A stretch of 64,000 nucleotides of DNA from JACVRN01 sp036403815 (GTDB lineage Bacteria; Acidobacteriota; Blastocatellia; Pyrinomonadales; Pyrinomonadaceae): NCBI GenBank assembly GCA_036403815.1, contig DASWQH010000031.1, forward strand, positions 124,001 to 188,000, in the 5' to 3' direction. The notes below the pieces were generated by a model, which had not been told where the DNA came from, ran no database searches, and worked only from the letters and a program-made list of their open reading frames with translations. Position 1 is the stretch's first letter, and the number at the start of each line of letters is the position of its first letter. Positions 17,477-27,406 of the stretch are shown piece by piece. Made by a program: the position numbers and the translations under genes.

Positions 17477-19909
17477 ATGAAAGCTCTCTTGCAAGACCTG
17501 CGTTACGGCGCGCGTATGCTCTGGAAGTCGCCTGGCTTTACCCTGATAGCCGTGATTGCTCTGGCCTTGGGCATAGGAGCCAACACGGCCATCTTCAGCG
17601 CTATCAACACGCTCATCCTGCGCCCGCTGCCCTATCGTGACTCGGAGCGGCTGGTGACGGTGTGGGAATACAACCGCCCGCGCAACCGTCACCAGAACGT
17701 CATCAATCCGGGCAACTTCATGGACTGGCGCGACCAGAACACGGTCTTTGAAGAGATGGCCGCCTATGCTGACTTTCGCATTAACCTCACGGGCAAAGAA
17801 GAGCCGCTGGAAGTTCCGGCTCAAGCTGCGACCACGAACCTCTTCCATGTGCTCGGCGTCGAGCCTATCAAGGGACGAAGTTTCACGGAAGAGGATGCAG
17901 GGTCGGACGCCAACCCGGTCATCCTCGGATATAACCTCTGGCAGACACGCTTCGGCGGTGATTCCAGGATAGTCGGGCAGATGATTACCCTCAACGGCAA
18001 AGAGTCAACCATCATCGGGGTGATGCCTGCGGGCTTTCAATGGTTCGTCAAGAAGGGGTCGCTCACGGGCAAGTCGGCTGAGCTATGGACGCCCGTTAAA
18101 TTCGATGAGAGCCAACGCATACGCAAGGGACGTAGCTGGTCTGCGGTTGCGCGTCTCAAGCCCGGTGTTACAAGAGAGCAGGCGCAGGCCGAGATGAACA
18201 CCATCGGCTCGCGGCTCGAACAACAGTATGCACAGTTCAATACGGGATGGGGCGTCGAGCTTGTTCCTTTGCGCGAGCAGTTCGTCGGAGAGATACGGCC
18301 TGCGCTCTGGATACTTTTGGGCGCGGTCGGATTTGTGCTTTTAATCGCCTGTGCCAACGTCGCTAACCTCTTGCTCGCACGCGCCGCCGCACGTCATCGT
18401 GAGATTGCGATTCGCACTGCTCTGGGCGCAAACCGCTGGCGCATTGTGCGACAGCTTCTGACGGAAAGCATTCTGCTCTCTACCCTGGGCGGCGTGGTCG
18501 GACTGATGCTCGCGTGGTGGGGCATAGAACTTCTCACAGTTTTCAGCCCGCGCGACCTTGTCAGCTTGGACAAAATTAGTATCAATCCGACGGTGCTTAT
18601 CTTCACTACCGCTGTTTCTTTCCTGACCGGAATCATCTTCGGCATTGCTCCGGCGCTTGAAGCGACTCGTCTCAACACGAGCGAGATGTTGAAAGAAGGC
18701 GGCAAGACTATAGGAGGCAGCCCGCGCGTGCGCCGTCTGCGCGCGGCCTTCGTCATAGCGGAGATTGCGCTCTCGCTTGTGCTACTGGTCGGCGCAGGGT
18801 TGATGGTCAAGAGCCTCGTTCGCCTTCAGTCAGTCAATCCGGGCTTTAATGCAGAGAATGTGCTGACGATGCGCGTGATTCTTCCACAGCGCAAGTATGC
18901 AGAAGATGCGCAGGTCTTAGGCTTCTTCAAGCAGGCAGTCGAACGCATAGAGGCTCTGCCGGGCGTTAAATCCGCCGGTGCCGTCAGCTTCCTGCCTTTC
19001 ACCGGGCTGGCCGCAGCCACCAGCATGAAGATAGAGGGGCGACCCGAACCACCCGCAGGCGAGAAACCCGGCACTGAAGTGCGCGTCGTTGACGAGAACT
19101 ACTTTCGCACGATGGGTATTCCACTCATCAGCGGTCGAGCGTTCAGCGCTGATGAAGAGAAGGAGGCGCGCCACGTTGTCGTCATCAACGAGCAGCTTGC
19201 GCGCCAGTACTTCCCCAATGAAAACCCAATCGGCAAGCGCCTGACGATTAACATGATGGATGACCCCGTGCCGTCACAAATTATAGGCGTCGTCGGTGAC
19301 ACTAAACACCTCAGCCTCGATAGCGAAACGAGAGCTATGGCCTATTGGCCGCACCCGGAGCTTACATATTCAGGAATGACCATAGTCGTGCGCACTACCA
19401 ATGATCCAACGCAGTTGGCCGCTGCCGTGCAAAGGCAGATTCAGGAGATTGATCCCAACCAGCCCGTCTCGGACGTTCGCACTATGAACCAGTGGCTCGC
19501 CGAATCGGTCGCGCGTGCGCGGTTCAATACGCTCTTGCTCGGCCTGTTCTCGGCGGTCGCTCTGGTGCTGGCGGCGGTCGGAATCTTCGGCGTCATCAGC
19601 TATTCGGTCACGCAACGCACGCACGAGATAGGCATTCGCATGGCTTTAGGCGCGAGTGCGCGCGACGTGCTGAAGATGGTCGTCTGGCAGGGCATGGCTT
19701 TGACAATCATAGGCGTCGGCCTTGGATTAGCAGCCGCCTTTGCGCTGACTCGCTTGATGCAGAGCCTGCTGTTTGAGGTAAGCGCCTCTGACCCCTTGAC
19801 GTTCGCGTTCGTCTCGCTGCTGCTGGCGCTGGTGGCCTTCGCAGCCTGTTACATCCCTGCGCGGCGTGCGACTCGTGTAGACCCTATGACTGCTCTTCGT
19901 TACGAGTAG
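17477..19909 (+). CDS. ADOP permease P3
   Basis: 810 residues, starting MKALLQDLRYGARMLWKSPG. A strong ribosome site AAGGAGG (17465-17471) begins at the P2 stop, five bases before the ATG. First periplasmic domain: WEYNRPRNRHQNVINPGNFMDW. Near the C-terminus the segment GLGLAAAFALTRLMQSLLFE is identical in P5, and the DNA there matches in about 70 of 74 positions, a probable gene-conversion patch. P3 closes the first tightly spaced block P1-P3; a 113-base gap with a perfect inverted repeat follows. Confidence 0.95.
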   Translation: MKALLQDLRYGARMLWKSPGFTLIAVIALALGIGANTAIFSAINTLILRPLPYRDSERLVTVWEYNRPRNRHQNVINPGNFMDWRDQNTVFEEMAAYADFRINLTGKEEPLEVPAQAATTNLFHVLGVEPIKGRSFTEEDAGSDANPVILGYNLWQTRFGGDSRIVGQMITLNGKESTIIGVMPAGFQWFVKKGSLTGKSAELWTPVKFDESQRIRKGRSWSAVARLKPGVTREQAQAEMNTIGSRLEQQYAQFNTGWGVELVPLREQFVGEIRPALWILLGAVGFVLLIACANVANLLLARAAARHREIAIRTALGANRWRIVRQLLTESILLSTLGGVVGLMLAWWGIELLTVFSPRDLVSLDKISINPTVLIFTTAVSFLTGIIFGIAPALEATRLNTSEMLKEGGKTIGGSPRVRRLRAAFVIAEIALSLVLLVGAGLMVKSLVRLQSVNPGFNAENVLTMRVILPQRKYAEDAQVLGFFKQAVERIEALPGVKSAGAVSFLPFTGLAAATSMKIEGRPEPPAGEKPGTEVRVVDENYFRTMGIPLISGRAFSADEEKEARHVVVINEQLARQYFPNENPIGKRLTINMMDDPVPSQIIGVVGDTKHLSLDSETRAMAYWPHPELTYSGMTIVVRTTNDPTQLAAAVQRQIQEIDPNQPVSDVRTMNQWLAESVARARFNTLLLGLFSAVALVLAAVGIFGVISYSVTQRTHEIGIRMALGASARDVLKMVVWQGMALTIIGVGLGLAAAFALTRLMQSLLFEVSASDPLTFAFVSLLLALVAFAACYIPARRATRVDPMTALRYE

Positions 19910-19921
19910 GAGAGATGACGG

Positions 19922-19997
19922 GTCAGTACCGCCTGCTTAAGCTGGGCGGGTCGTATCGTCGCTAAGAACCCGCCCAGCTTAAGCAGGCGGTACTGAC
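19922..19997. repeat. Perfect 30-bp inverted repeat before P4
   Basis: Arms 19922-19951 and 19968-19997 pair perfectly over 30 bases with a 16-base loop. The arm contains GTCAGTACCGCCTGCTTAAG. A second copy, with one mismatch and the same loop length, lies at 34815-34890 before P10. It could terminate or attenuate read-through from P3, or be a small mobile palindrome. It carries no ORF. Confidence 0.85.
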
Positions 19998-20022
19998 AAC
20001 TTTGAGATGAGGAGAAGGCGTG

Positions 20023-22488
20023 ATGGGAACGTTCTGGCAGGACATACGCTATGGCGCTCGGATGTTGTGGAAGAGCAAGAGCTTTACTTTCGTCGCCCTC
20101 ATCATGCTGGCACTCGGCATCGGCGCAAACACGGCTATCTTCAGCGTCGTGCATGCGGTGCTTTTGAGGCCGCTTCCCTTCGATCATCCCGAACAGCTTG
20201 TCAGGGTGACAGGCGATTTTCGTCAGCTCAATCTGCAAGACGCCGGACTATCAGTCCCGGAGTTGTTTGACTTTCGAGATCGCTCCGACAGCTTCGCGTC
20301 CATCTCCGGCCTCTTTCCAATCAATGCGAACCTCACAGAGGTAGACCAGCCGGAACGCGTCGAAGCGCTCCTTGTAGACGTTAACTACTTCGCGCTGCTT
20401 GGGTCGGGCGCGCAAGTGGGGAGAGTCTTTCAGAAGGAAGATTACAATCCGGGCATCGCAGGGGTAGCCGTTATCAGTGACGGGCTGTGGCGGCGACGCT
20501 ACGGGGCGGATAGAGGCGCGCTCGGCAAGACCTTCAGGCTCGACAATGATCTATACACGATTGTAGGGGTCATGCCTGCGGGCTTTCGTCATCCCGGACA
20601 CAGCATACAATCGGACGTAGAGGTCTGGGTTCCTGCCGGTTGGACTGGGTCGCCCTTTGATAATCCGCCGCGCGGCGCTCGTATGCTGCAAGGCGCGCTG
20701 GCGAGGCTCAAGCCCGGCGTCACCGTCGAGCAGGCGCAATCGCGCATGGACAATCTGGCGCGTGCGCTGAAACAGGAATACCAGAATGACTACCCGGATA
20801 AAGCAGGCTGGTCGCCGCGCGTCATAGGCTTGCGCGACGATCTGGTCGGGAACGTTCGCCCGGCCTTGCTTGTGCTTCTCATCGCCGTAGGTCTGGTGCT
20901 TCTGATTGCCTGCGCGAACGTCGCCAACCTGATGCTGGCGCGTGCGTCTGCACGACAGCACGAAATTGCCATCCGTCGCGCTCTGGGCGCAGGCCGCATT
21001 CGTCTCATTCGTCAACTCCTCACGGAAAGCCTGCTGCTCTCTGTGTTGGGCGGCGTGCTTGGATTGCTGCTCGCGGCCTGGGGCGTAGAGCTGTTGATGA
21101 AGCTCAGTCCGGCGAACATTTCAGAACTGGGCGAGGTTGGCCTGAACCCCACTGTGCTCTGGTTCACGCTTGCTATGTCGCTTTTGACCGGGGTGGTCTT
21201 CGGACTTGCTCCGGCGATACAGGCATCGAATCCAAACCTGCACGAGACCCTGAAAGATGCTGCTCGCGGTGCCAGCGCGGGCTTGCATCGCAACCGCATG
21301 CGGAGCCTCCTGGTTATCTCGGAGTTCTCTCTGGCATTGATGCTCCTTATCTCTGCTGCACTCTTGATTCGCAGCTTCTGGCAACTGCAAACGGTTGATC
21401 CGGGCTTCGGCTCGGAGAACATTCTGACGGCGCGGCTCTGGTTGCCGCAACCGAACCAGCCGGAGACAGGCCCCTACTTCAAGCATGAACGACGCGCCCA
21501 ACTCTACAGGCAGGTGATAGAGCGTGTCGCGGCCTTGCCGGGTGTGCAGTCTGTGGGCGGTGTGAGCCAACTGCCGCTTGACGGCGTGCAGCCGACCAAT
21601 TCATTCACGATAGAAGGGAAGTCTTCAGACCCTACAGAAGTTCGTGCGGCTCAATCCATGCTTGCCAGCCCCGGCTACTTCAACACGCTTGGGATTCCTC
21701 TAATCAAGGGACGCCTTTTCACAGAGCAGGATGACGAGAAAGCGCAGCCCGTCGCAGTCGTCAACCAGACGCTGGCACAGCGATTCTTCCCCGGTGAAGA
21801 CCCCGTAGGCAAGCGCATACAGATGAGAAGCACCCGAACGCAAGCGCCCTGGGTGACCATCATCGGCATCGTGCATGACGTGAAGACCGAAGGGCTTGAT
21901 GTAGAGACCAAGCCGCAAGTTTATCAAACGGTTTTGCAAGCCTCTAACCTCTCGCTGGCGCTCGTCATACGCACCAGCTCTGATCCGGGCGCGCTCTCGG
22001 AAGTGGTGCGTCGGGAGGTTCGTGCGGTTGATTCCGACCTGCCTGTTTTCGGTGTTCGCACAATGGAACAGGTGATGGCAAAGACCGTGAGCCAGCGTCG
22101 CTTCGCAATGGTGCTGCTGGGCGTGTTCGCATCAATCGCGCTGGCGCTCTCGGCTACAGGACTTTACGGCGTGCTGGCCTACTCGGTCAGCCAGCGCACG
22201 CGTGAGATAGGCATTCGCATGGCCTTGGGCGCAAGCCCGGGCGATGTCCTGCGGATGGTGATTGCGCAGGGCTTGATACTGACCTTTGCCGGTGTGGCCG
22301 TAGGATTGGCGGGAGCTTTCGTCGTGACTCGATTTTTGTCTAGCCTGCTGTTCGGCGTCAGCCCGCGAGACCCTGTGACGTTTGCGTGTATCACTCTGCT
22401 GCTGTCGGTGGTGGCGCTCTTAGCCTGTTACGTCCCGGCGCGTAGAGCGACCAAAGTTGATCCGATGATCGCGCTCAGGTACGAGTGA
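20023..22488 (+). CDS. ADOP permease P4
   Basis: 821 residues, the longest of the array. The ATG at 20023 follows GAGGAGAAGG; a GTG directly before it is in frame. It differs from the common pattern in several conserved places: SKSFT for the usual SPGFT near the N-terminus, SVVHAVLL for SVVNAVLL, QRTREIGIRM for QRTHEIGIRM, and the tail RATKVDPMIALRYE. The first periplasmic domain has LSVPELFDF and a longer segment YQNDYPDKAGW, both matched in P8 (VSVPEFFDY, YPQNYSPQKSGW), so P4 and P8 form a subgroup. The leader TTTGAGATGAGG is shared with P6 and P10. Confidence 0.95.
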   Translation: MGTFWQDIRYGARMLWKSKSFTFVALIMLALGIGANTAIFSVVHAVLLRPLPFDHPEQLVRVTGDFRQLNLQDAGLSVPELFDFRDRSDSFASISGLFPINANLTEVDQPERVEALLVDVNYFALLGSGAQVGRVFQKEDYNPGIAGVAVISDGLWRRRYGADRGALGKTFRLDNDLYTIVGVMPAGFRHPGHSIQSDVEVWVPAGWTGSPFDNPPRGARMLQGALARLKPGVTVEQAQSRMDNLARALKQEYQNDYPDKAGWSPRVIGLRDDLVGNVRPALLVLLIAVGLVLLIACANVANLMLARASARQHEIAIRRALGAGRIRLIRQLLTESLLLSVLGGVLGLLLAAWGVELLMKLSPANISELGEVGLNPTVLWFTLAMSLLTGVVFGLAPAIQASNPNLHETLKDAARGASAGLHRNRMRSLLVISEFSLALMLLISAALLIRSFWQLQTVDPGFGSENILTARLWLPQPNQPETGPYFKHERRAQLYRQVIERVAALPGVQSVGGVSQLPLDGVQPTNSFTIEGKSSDPTEVRAAQSMLASPGYFNTLGIPLIKGRLFTEQDDEKAQPVAVVNQTLAQRFFPGEDPVGKRIQMRSTRTQAPWVTIIGIVHDVKTEGLDVETKPQVYQTVLQASNLSLALVIRTSSDPGALSEVVRREVRAVDSDLPVFGVRTMEQVMAKTVSQRRFAMVLLGVFASIALALSATGLYGVLAYSVSQRTREIGIRMALGASPGDVLRMVIAQGLILTFAGVAVGLAGAFVVTRFLSSLLFGVSPRDPVTFACITLLLSVVALLACYVPARRATKVDPMIALRYE

Positions 22489-22502
22489 AAGGAGAAAGGG
22501 TG

Positions 22503-24920
22503 ATGGGAACATTCTGGCAGGACTGGCGGTATGGCTCGCGTATGCTCCTGAAGAAACCGGGACTGACGCTGGTCGTCGTTCTCACGCTCGGCGTCAGCAT
22601 AGGCATCAACACGGCTGTCTTCAGCGTGGTCTACGCGGCGCTCATGCGCCCTTTGCCCTTCGCAAATGCTGAACGACTGATGGTCGTGCTGGCGGAGAAC
22701 AAACGCGGCGGTGTCGGAGACGTGAGGGGCGCAGCGCCCGCAGACTTCGTTGACTGGCGCACCCAGAGCCAGTCTTTCGATGGGTTGGCCGCCGTCACGG
22801 GTGGCAGCATCGTTCTCAGTAATGGTGATGCGCCCGAAACGCTCGCAGGCGTTCGCGTCTCGGATGACTACTTCAAGACGATGGGCGTGCGTCCACTGAT
22901 GGGACGCACCTTCGCGCCGGAAGAGTTCGTGGAAGGCGGCAACCGTCCCGTAGTGCTGAGCTACCGTTTATGGCAGCGACGCTTTGGCGGTGACCCGAAG
23001 GTGCTGAACATGACGCTGCCGCTCATGGGCGGCGGGAGCGCTACAGTCATCGGCATCATGCCGGAAGATTTTAAGTTTCCGTCATACGCCGAAATCTGGA
23101 TGACGCTGCCAAGCCAGTCCGGCGAATTGCAGCAGCGCAGCAGTCGTTACTTCACAGTCGTCGGTCGTATTAAAGAAGGTGTGACACAGGCGCAGGCACA
23201 GGAGGAGATGGGCGCGGTCGCGGCTCGGCTGGCTCAAGCCTACCCGGAATCGAACGCAGACTGGGGCGTGCGTCTCATGCCGCTCAGAGAGACGTTGATT
23301 GGAAAAGCGCGCAAACCCCTTCTAATACTCTTCGGCGCGGTCGTCTTTGTGCTGGCGATAGCCTGCGCCAACGTCGCCAACCTTCTGCTGGCACGCGCAA
23401 CGGCGCGCTACAGAGAGATAGCCATACGCGCCGCCCTGGGTGCTTCGCGCTGGCGCGTTATGCGGCAACTGCTGGTCGAAAGCATCCTGCTCTCGCTCGT
23501 GGGCGGGGGATTGGGAGTGCTCTTGGCCTTCTGGGGTGTGGACTTGATGCTGGCGCTCGTGCCCGAAGACCTGCGCTTCGCACGGCTCGACGAAGCTCGC
23601 GTAGACGGCGCAGTGCTGGCCTTCACGGCGGGCATCTCTCTTCTGACAGGAATCATCACGGGACTGCTGCCGGGGCTGAAAGCTTCCAGACCTGACCTGA
23701 CCGAAGCATTGAAGGAAGCGGGACGGGGCACGACTGCAAGCTGGCGGCTTCATCGCGCTCGCGGTCTTCTGGTGGTCGCAGAAGTTGCCGTCACCCTGGT
23801 GCTGCTCGTCGGCGCTGGCCTGCTCATCAGGAACTTCGTGCGCTTACAACGAGTGGAGCTGGGCTTCAACCCAGGCAACCTGCTGACGATGCAGGTCGGC
23901 GCACCTCGCCGTCTGTATGGACAGACAGAGCAACGCGCAGATTATTACAGGCAGATGCAGGAGCGCGTTGCGGCTCTGCCGGGCGTGCGTGCGGTGGCGG
24001 CGACTTCCAATGTTCCGCTCGACTGGGTGTTGAACTTTTCCTTTGAGGTCGAAGGCCGCCCGGCTCGTCCCAATGATTCTCCGCAAGCGGATTACAGCTC
24101 CATCAGCCCGAACTACTTCGATGTCATGGGCATCCCCTTGCGCTCAGGGCGCAAGTTCACGGAGCGCGATACGACGGGCACGCCCGGTGTTGTGCTCATC
24201 AGCGAGACGATGGCGCGTCGCGTCTTTCCGGGCGAAGACCCTATAGGCAAGCGCCTAACGATTAACTACCTGGAGCAGCGCGTCTCGCTTGAGATAGTCG
24301 GCGTCGTCGCAGATGTGAAGCAGATGATGGCCGAAAACATGAACCTTCACATTTACGACTGCAACTTGCAGCGCCCGTGGCTCTCCACCGCGCTCGTCGT
24401 ACGCTCGGACGGCAACCCGCAAAGCCTGACCCAATCAGTGCAGCGCGCTATACGCGAAGTGGACAGCAACCGCGTCGCTTCGGACGTGAAGACTATGGAA
24501 CAACTGCTGACGGAGTCTGTCAGCCAGCCGCGCTTCTACACGCAGCTTCTGAGCGTCTTCGCGGCGCTGGCTCTCTTGCTGGCGGCGGTCGGCATTTACG
24601 GCCTGATGAGCTACACGGTCACGCAGCGCACGCACGAGATAGGCGTACGTATTGCGCTTGGTGCGCGAGGCAGCGACGTGGTGCGTATGGTCGTGGGGCA
24701 GGGTATGAGTCTGGTCATAGTCGGCGTCGGCCTTGGATTAGCAGCCGCCTTTGCCCTGACTCGCTTGATGCAAAGCCTGCTCTTTGAGGTGAGCGCGTCA
24801 GACCCTGTGACGTTCATCTTCGTCGCGTTGCTGCTGGCATCAGTGGCGTTCATAGCCTGCTACATCCCCGCGCGTAGAGCGACGCGCGTTGACCCTATGA
24901 CGGCTCTTCGTTACGAGTAA
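22503..24920 (+). CDS. ADOP permease P5
   Basis: 805 residues, starting MGTFWQDWRYGSRMLLKKPG. It starts 14 bases after the P4 stop with AAGGAG (22489-22494) in between; an in-frame GTG at 22485 overlapping P4 was rejected. The first membrane span is unusual: VLTLGVSIGINTAVFSVVYA replaces the usual LALGIGANTAIFSVVNA. FtsX1 has GAVVFVLAIACAN. The second periplasmic domain carries DCNLQRPWLS. The C-terminal 120 residues look like a mosaic: one segment near-identical to P2, another to P3. It ends the pair P4-P5. Confidence 0.95.
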   Translation: MGTFWQDWRYGSRMLLKKPGLTLVVVLTLGVSIGINTAVFSVVYAALMRPLPFANAERLMVVLAENKRGGVGDVRGAAPADFVDWRTQSQSFDGLAAVTGGSIVLSNGDAPETLAGVRVSDDYFKTMGVRPLMGRTFAPEEFVEGGNRPVVLSYRLWQRRFGGDPKVLNMTLPLMGGGSATVIGIMPEDFKFPSYAEIWMTLPSQSGELQQRSSRYFTVVGRIKEGVTQAQAQEEMGAVAARLAQAYPESNADWGVRLMPLRETLIGKARKPLLILFGAVVFVLAIACANVANLLLARATARYREIAIRAALGASRWRVMRQLLVESILLSLVGGGLGVLLAFWGVDLMLALVPEDLRFARLDEARVDGAVLAFTAGISLLTGIITGLLPGLKASRPDLTEALKEAGRGTTASWRLHRARGLLVVAEVAVTLVLLVGAGLLIRNFVRLQRVELGFNPGNLLTMQVGAPRRLYGQTEQRADYYRQMQERVAALPGVRAVAATSNVPLDWVLNFSFEVEGRPARPNDSPQADYSSISPNYFDVMGIPLRSGRKFTERDTTGTPGVVLISETMARRVFPGEDPIGKRLTINYLEQRVSLEIVGVVADVKQMMAENMNLHIYDCNLQRPWLSTALVVRSDGNPQSLTQSVQRAIREVDSNRVASDVKTMEQLLTESVSQPRFYTQLLSVFAALALLLAAVGIYGLMSYTVTQRTHEIGVRIALGARGSDVVRMVVGQGMSLVIVGVGLGLAAAFALTRLMQSLLFEVSASDPVTFIFVALLLASVAFIACYIPARRATRVDPMTALRYE

Positions 24921-24924
24921 GTGA

Positions 24925-24941
24925 GCAGGCGGTACTGACAA
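24925..24941. repeat. Remnant half of the P4/P10-type inverted repeat
   Basis: GCAGGCGGTACTGACAA matches the outer end of the right arm of the repeats at 19922-19997 and 34815-34890. The left arm is absent. As at those two sites, the sequence is followed by TTTGAGATGAGG (24951-24962) and a permease start, here P6. Confidence 0.7.
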
Positions 24942-24970
24942 GCTCGATTGTTTGAGATGAGGTTAAGGTG

Positions 24971-27394
24971 ATGGGAATACTCTGGCAAGACCTGCGTTAC
25001 GGGCTTCGCATGCTGGCGAAGAATCCGGGCTTCACCCTCGTCGCGGTGCTGGCGATAGCCCTGGGGATTGGCGCGAACACGACCATCTTCAGCTCCATCA
25101 ATGCGCTTATCCTGCATCCGTTCTCCTTCGATAATCAGGAGCGGCTGGTAACCATCCACGAGCGCGTACCAGACGCAGGCGTCAAGCACGGCTCGGTTGC
25201 GCCCGGTAACTTCGCGGACTGGCGGGACCAAAGCCAGAGCTTTGAAGAGATAGCCGCCATCCAAAAGCGCGCATTCAATCTCACGGAAGGCGACCAGCCC
25301 GAACGTGTTGCAGGCGCACGCGTGTCTCCCAGATTTTTCGCCTTGCTCAATGTAAAGCCCGCACGCGGGCGCACCTTTACCGATGAAGAGGGGCAGCCCG
25401 GAAGCGCGCAGGTCGTGCTCGTCAAACAGAGCTTGTGGGAGCGCCGTTATGGTTCCGACCCAAACCTGGTAGGCCGCCAGATAATGATTGACGGGAAAGC
25501 TTATACGGTCATAGGTATCTTGCCGAAAGAGTTCAACTTTCCCGTCAACGGCAGCGAGCTGTGGACGCCTTTGGCCTTCGATGCCAAGGACGCGGGCGAC
25601 CGCAATAGTCATTACCTGGAAATCATCGGACGCCTCAAGCCGGGCATTACCAAAGCGCAGGCGCAATCCGAGATTGACGGCATCTCGCAGAGGGAACAAG
25701 CAGAGTTTCCTGAAACCAATAGCGGTAGGTCAGGCTTCGTCGAGGGACTCAACGAAAGCTACACGAGAGGCTCGCGCGTTTATCTGACCGTGTTGATGGG
25801 TTCGGTCGTCTTTGTGCTCCTGATAGCTTGTGCGAACGTCGCCAATCTACTGCTCGTGCGCTCGACCTCGCGCCAGAAAGAGATAGCCGTTCGCATGGCC
25901 TTGGGCGGCAGCCGCTGGCGCTTGATTCGTCAACTCCTGACCGAGAGCATTGTGCTCGCGCTCCTTGGCGGCGTGCTGGGATTGTTCTTCTCCGTCTGGG
26001 GACTCGAATTTATAAAGGGCGGCATCCCTCCCGGCTACACACAGTACATTCCCGGCTGGGAAAAGATGCAACTGGACTTTGACGTTCTGCTCTTTACGCT
26101 CATCGTCACGCTTCTAACGGGAGCGGTCTTCGGCCTTGCTCCGGCCTTGCAAGCCACACGACTGAATCTCAACGAATCGCTCAAGGAGAGCGGCAAAGGC
26201 TCGTCGAGCGGTGCGAGCCGCAATCGTCTTCGCAGCCTGCTGGTGGTTTCCGAAATCGCGCTCTCTCTGGTCTTACTCGTCGGAGCCGGTCTGATGATTA
26301 GAAGCTTCGTGCAACTGATGCGCTCTGACCTTGGCGTTAATCAGAACAACGTCTTGACGATGGAGCTATCTATTCCCCGGCTGAAATATCCTGAGGAGCA
26401 ACAGCGCGTCAACTTCTACACGGAACTGGTCGGGCGTGTACAAAACCTGCCCGGAGTCACAGAGGCCGCCGCCGTTAATTATGTTCCGATGGGGCGCAGC
26501 AGCTCCTCTTCAAACTTCCGTATCGAAGGGCAACCCCTGCCGCCCAAAGGCAAAGAGCCTTACGCGGATTACAGGGTCGTCACGCCCCGCTACTTCGAGG
26601 CCATTGGCACGCCCATTCGACAGGGGCGCGTCTTCAACGAAGCAGACAAAAAAGAGTCGCCCAAGGTCGTCATCGTCAACGAGCGACTGGCGCGTCGTTA
26701 CTTTCCCGCCGGGGATGCCCTCGGCAAGCGGCTGATTATCAGTGACGAGGATGGCCCGCTTGAGATAGTCGGCATCGCGGCGGATGTGAAGAACGAAGAT
26801 TTGGACGAAGAGGCGGATATGACGGCTTATCGTCCTTTCCAGCAAGACCCCTGGTGGTCTATGGCGCTCGTCGTACGCACTAACTCAGACCCCGCGCAGT
26901 TTGCTCCGCTCGTGCGCAACGAAGTGCGTGCGCTGGATCAGGAGCAGCCCGTCTACAACATCAAGACGATGGAGCAGATTATTGACGAATCAATCTCTGC
27001 CAAGCGCCTGGCGATGCTGATGCTGGCCTTCTTCGCCTTCGGAGCCTTGCTGCTGGCTGCCATAGGCATCTACGCAGTGATGTCTTACGCGGTCACCTCG
27101 CGCTCGCACGAGATAGGCATACGCATGGCCCTGGGCGCAAGCCCGCGCGACATTCTCAGACTGATTATCAGGCAGGGCTTGATACTGACGCTGATAGGCG
27201 TCGGCCTTGGCTTGCTCGGAGCCTTAGCGCTAACGCGCGCCATGACAGAGATACTGTATGGCGTAAAGGCCACAGACCCGCTCACGTTCGCGGGCATCTC
27301 TCTGCTGCTCTCAATGGTGGCCTTCATAGCCTGCTTCATCCCCGCGCGACGCGCGACGCGCGTAGACCCTATGGTGGCGCTCAGATACGAATGA
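24971..27394 (+). CDS. ADOP permease P6
   Basis: 807 residues, starting MGILWQDLRYGLRMLAKNPG; ATG after GAGGTTAAGG, with an in-frame GTG directly before it. The common RPLPY motif after the first span is replaced by HPFSF. The FtsX1 linker is longer than in its neighbours and contains GGIPPGYTQYIPGWEKMQLD. The second FtsX domain has SYAVTSRSHEIGIRM in place of SYSVTQRTHEIGIRM. The tail is PARRATRVDPMVALRYE. Preceded by the half repeat and shared leader, so it probably arose by duplication together with its 5' region. Confidence 0.95.
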   Translation: MGILWQDLRYGLRMLAKNPGFTLVAVLAIALGIGANTTIFSSINALILHPFSFDNQERLVTIHERVPDAGVKHGSVAPGNFADWRDQSQSFEEIAAIQKRAFNLTEGDQPERVAGARVSPRFFALLNVKPARGRTFTDEEGQPGSAQVVLVKQSLWERRYGSDPNLVGRQIMIDGKAYTVIGILPKEFNFPVNGSELWTPLAFDAKDAGDRNSHYLEIIGRLKPGITKAQAQSEIDGISQREQAEFPETNSGRSGFVEGLNESYTRGSRVYLTVLMGSVVFVLLIACANVANLLLVRSTSRQKEIAVRMALGGSRWRLIRQLLTESIVLALLGGVLGLFFSVWGLEFIKGGIPPGYTQYIPGWEKMQLDFDVLLFTLIVTLLTGAVFGLAPALQATRLNLNESLKESGKGSSSGASRNRLRSLLVVSEIALSLVLLVGAGLMIRSFVQLMRSDLGVNQNNVLTMELSIPRLKYPEEQQRVNFYTELVGRVQNLPGVTEAAAVNYVPMGRSSSSSNFRIEGQPLPPKGKEPYADYRVVTPRYFEAIGTPIRQGRVFNEADKKESPKVVIVNERLARRYFPAGDALGKRLIISDEDGPLEIVGIAADVKNEDLDEEADMTAYRPFQQDPWWSMALVVRTNSDPAQFAPLVRNEVRALDQEQPVYNIKTMEQIIDESISAKRLAMLMLAFFAFGALLLAAIGIYAVMSYAVTSRSHEIGIRMALGASPRDILRLIIRQGLILTLIGVGLGLLGALALTRAMTEILYGVKATDPLTFAGISLLLSMVAFIACFIPARRATRVDPMVALRYE

Positions 27395-27406
27395 GGTGTC
27401 GAAGTC

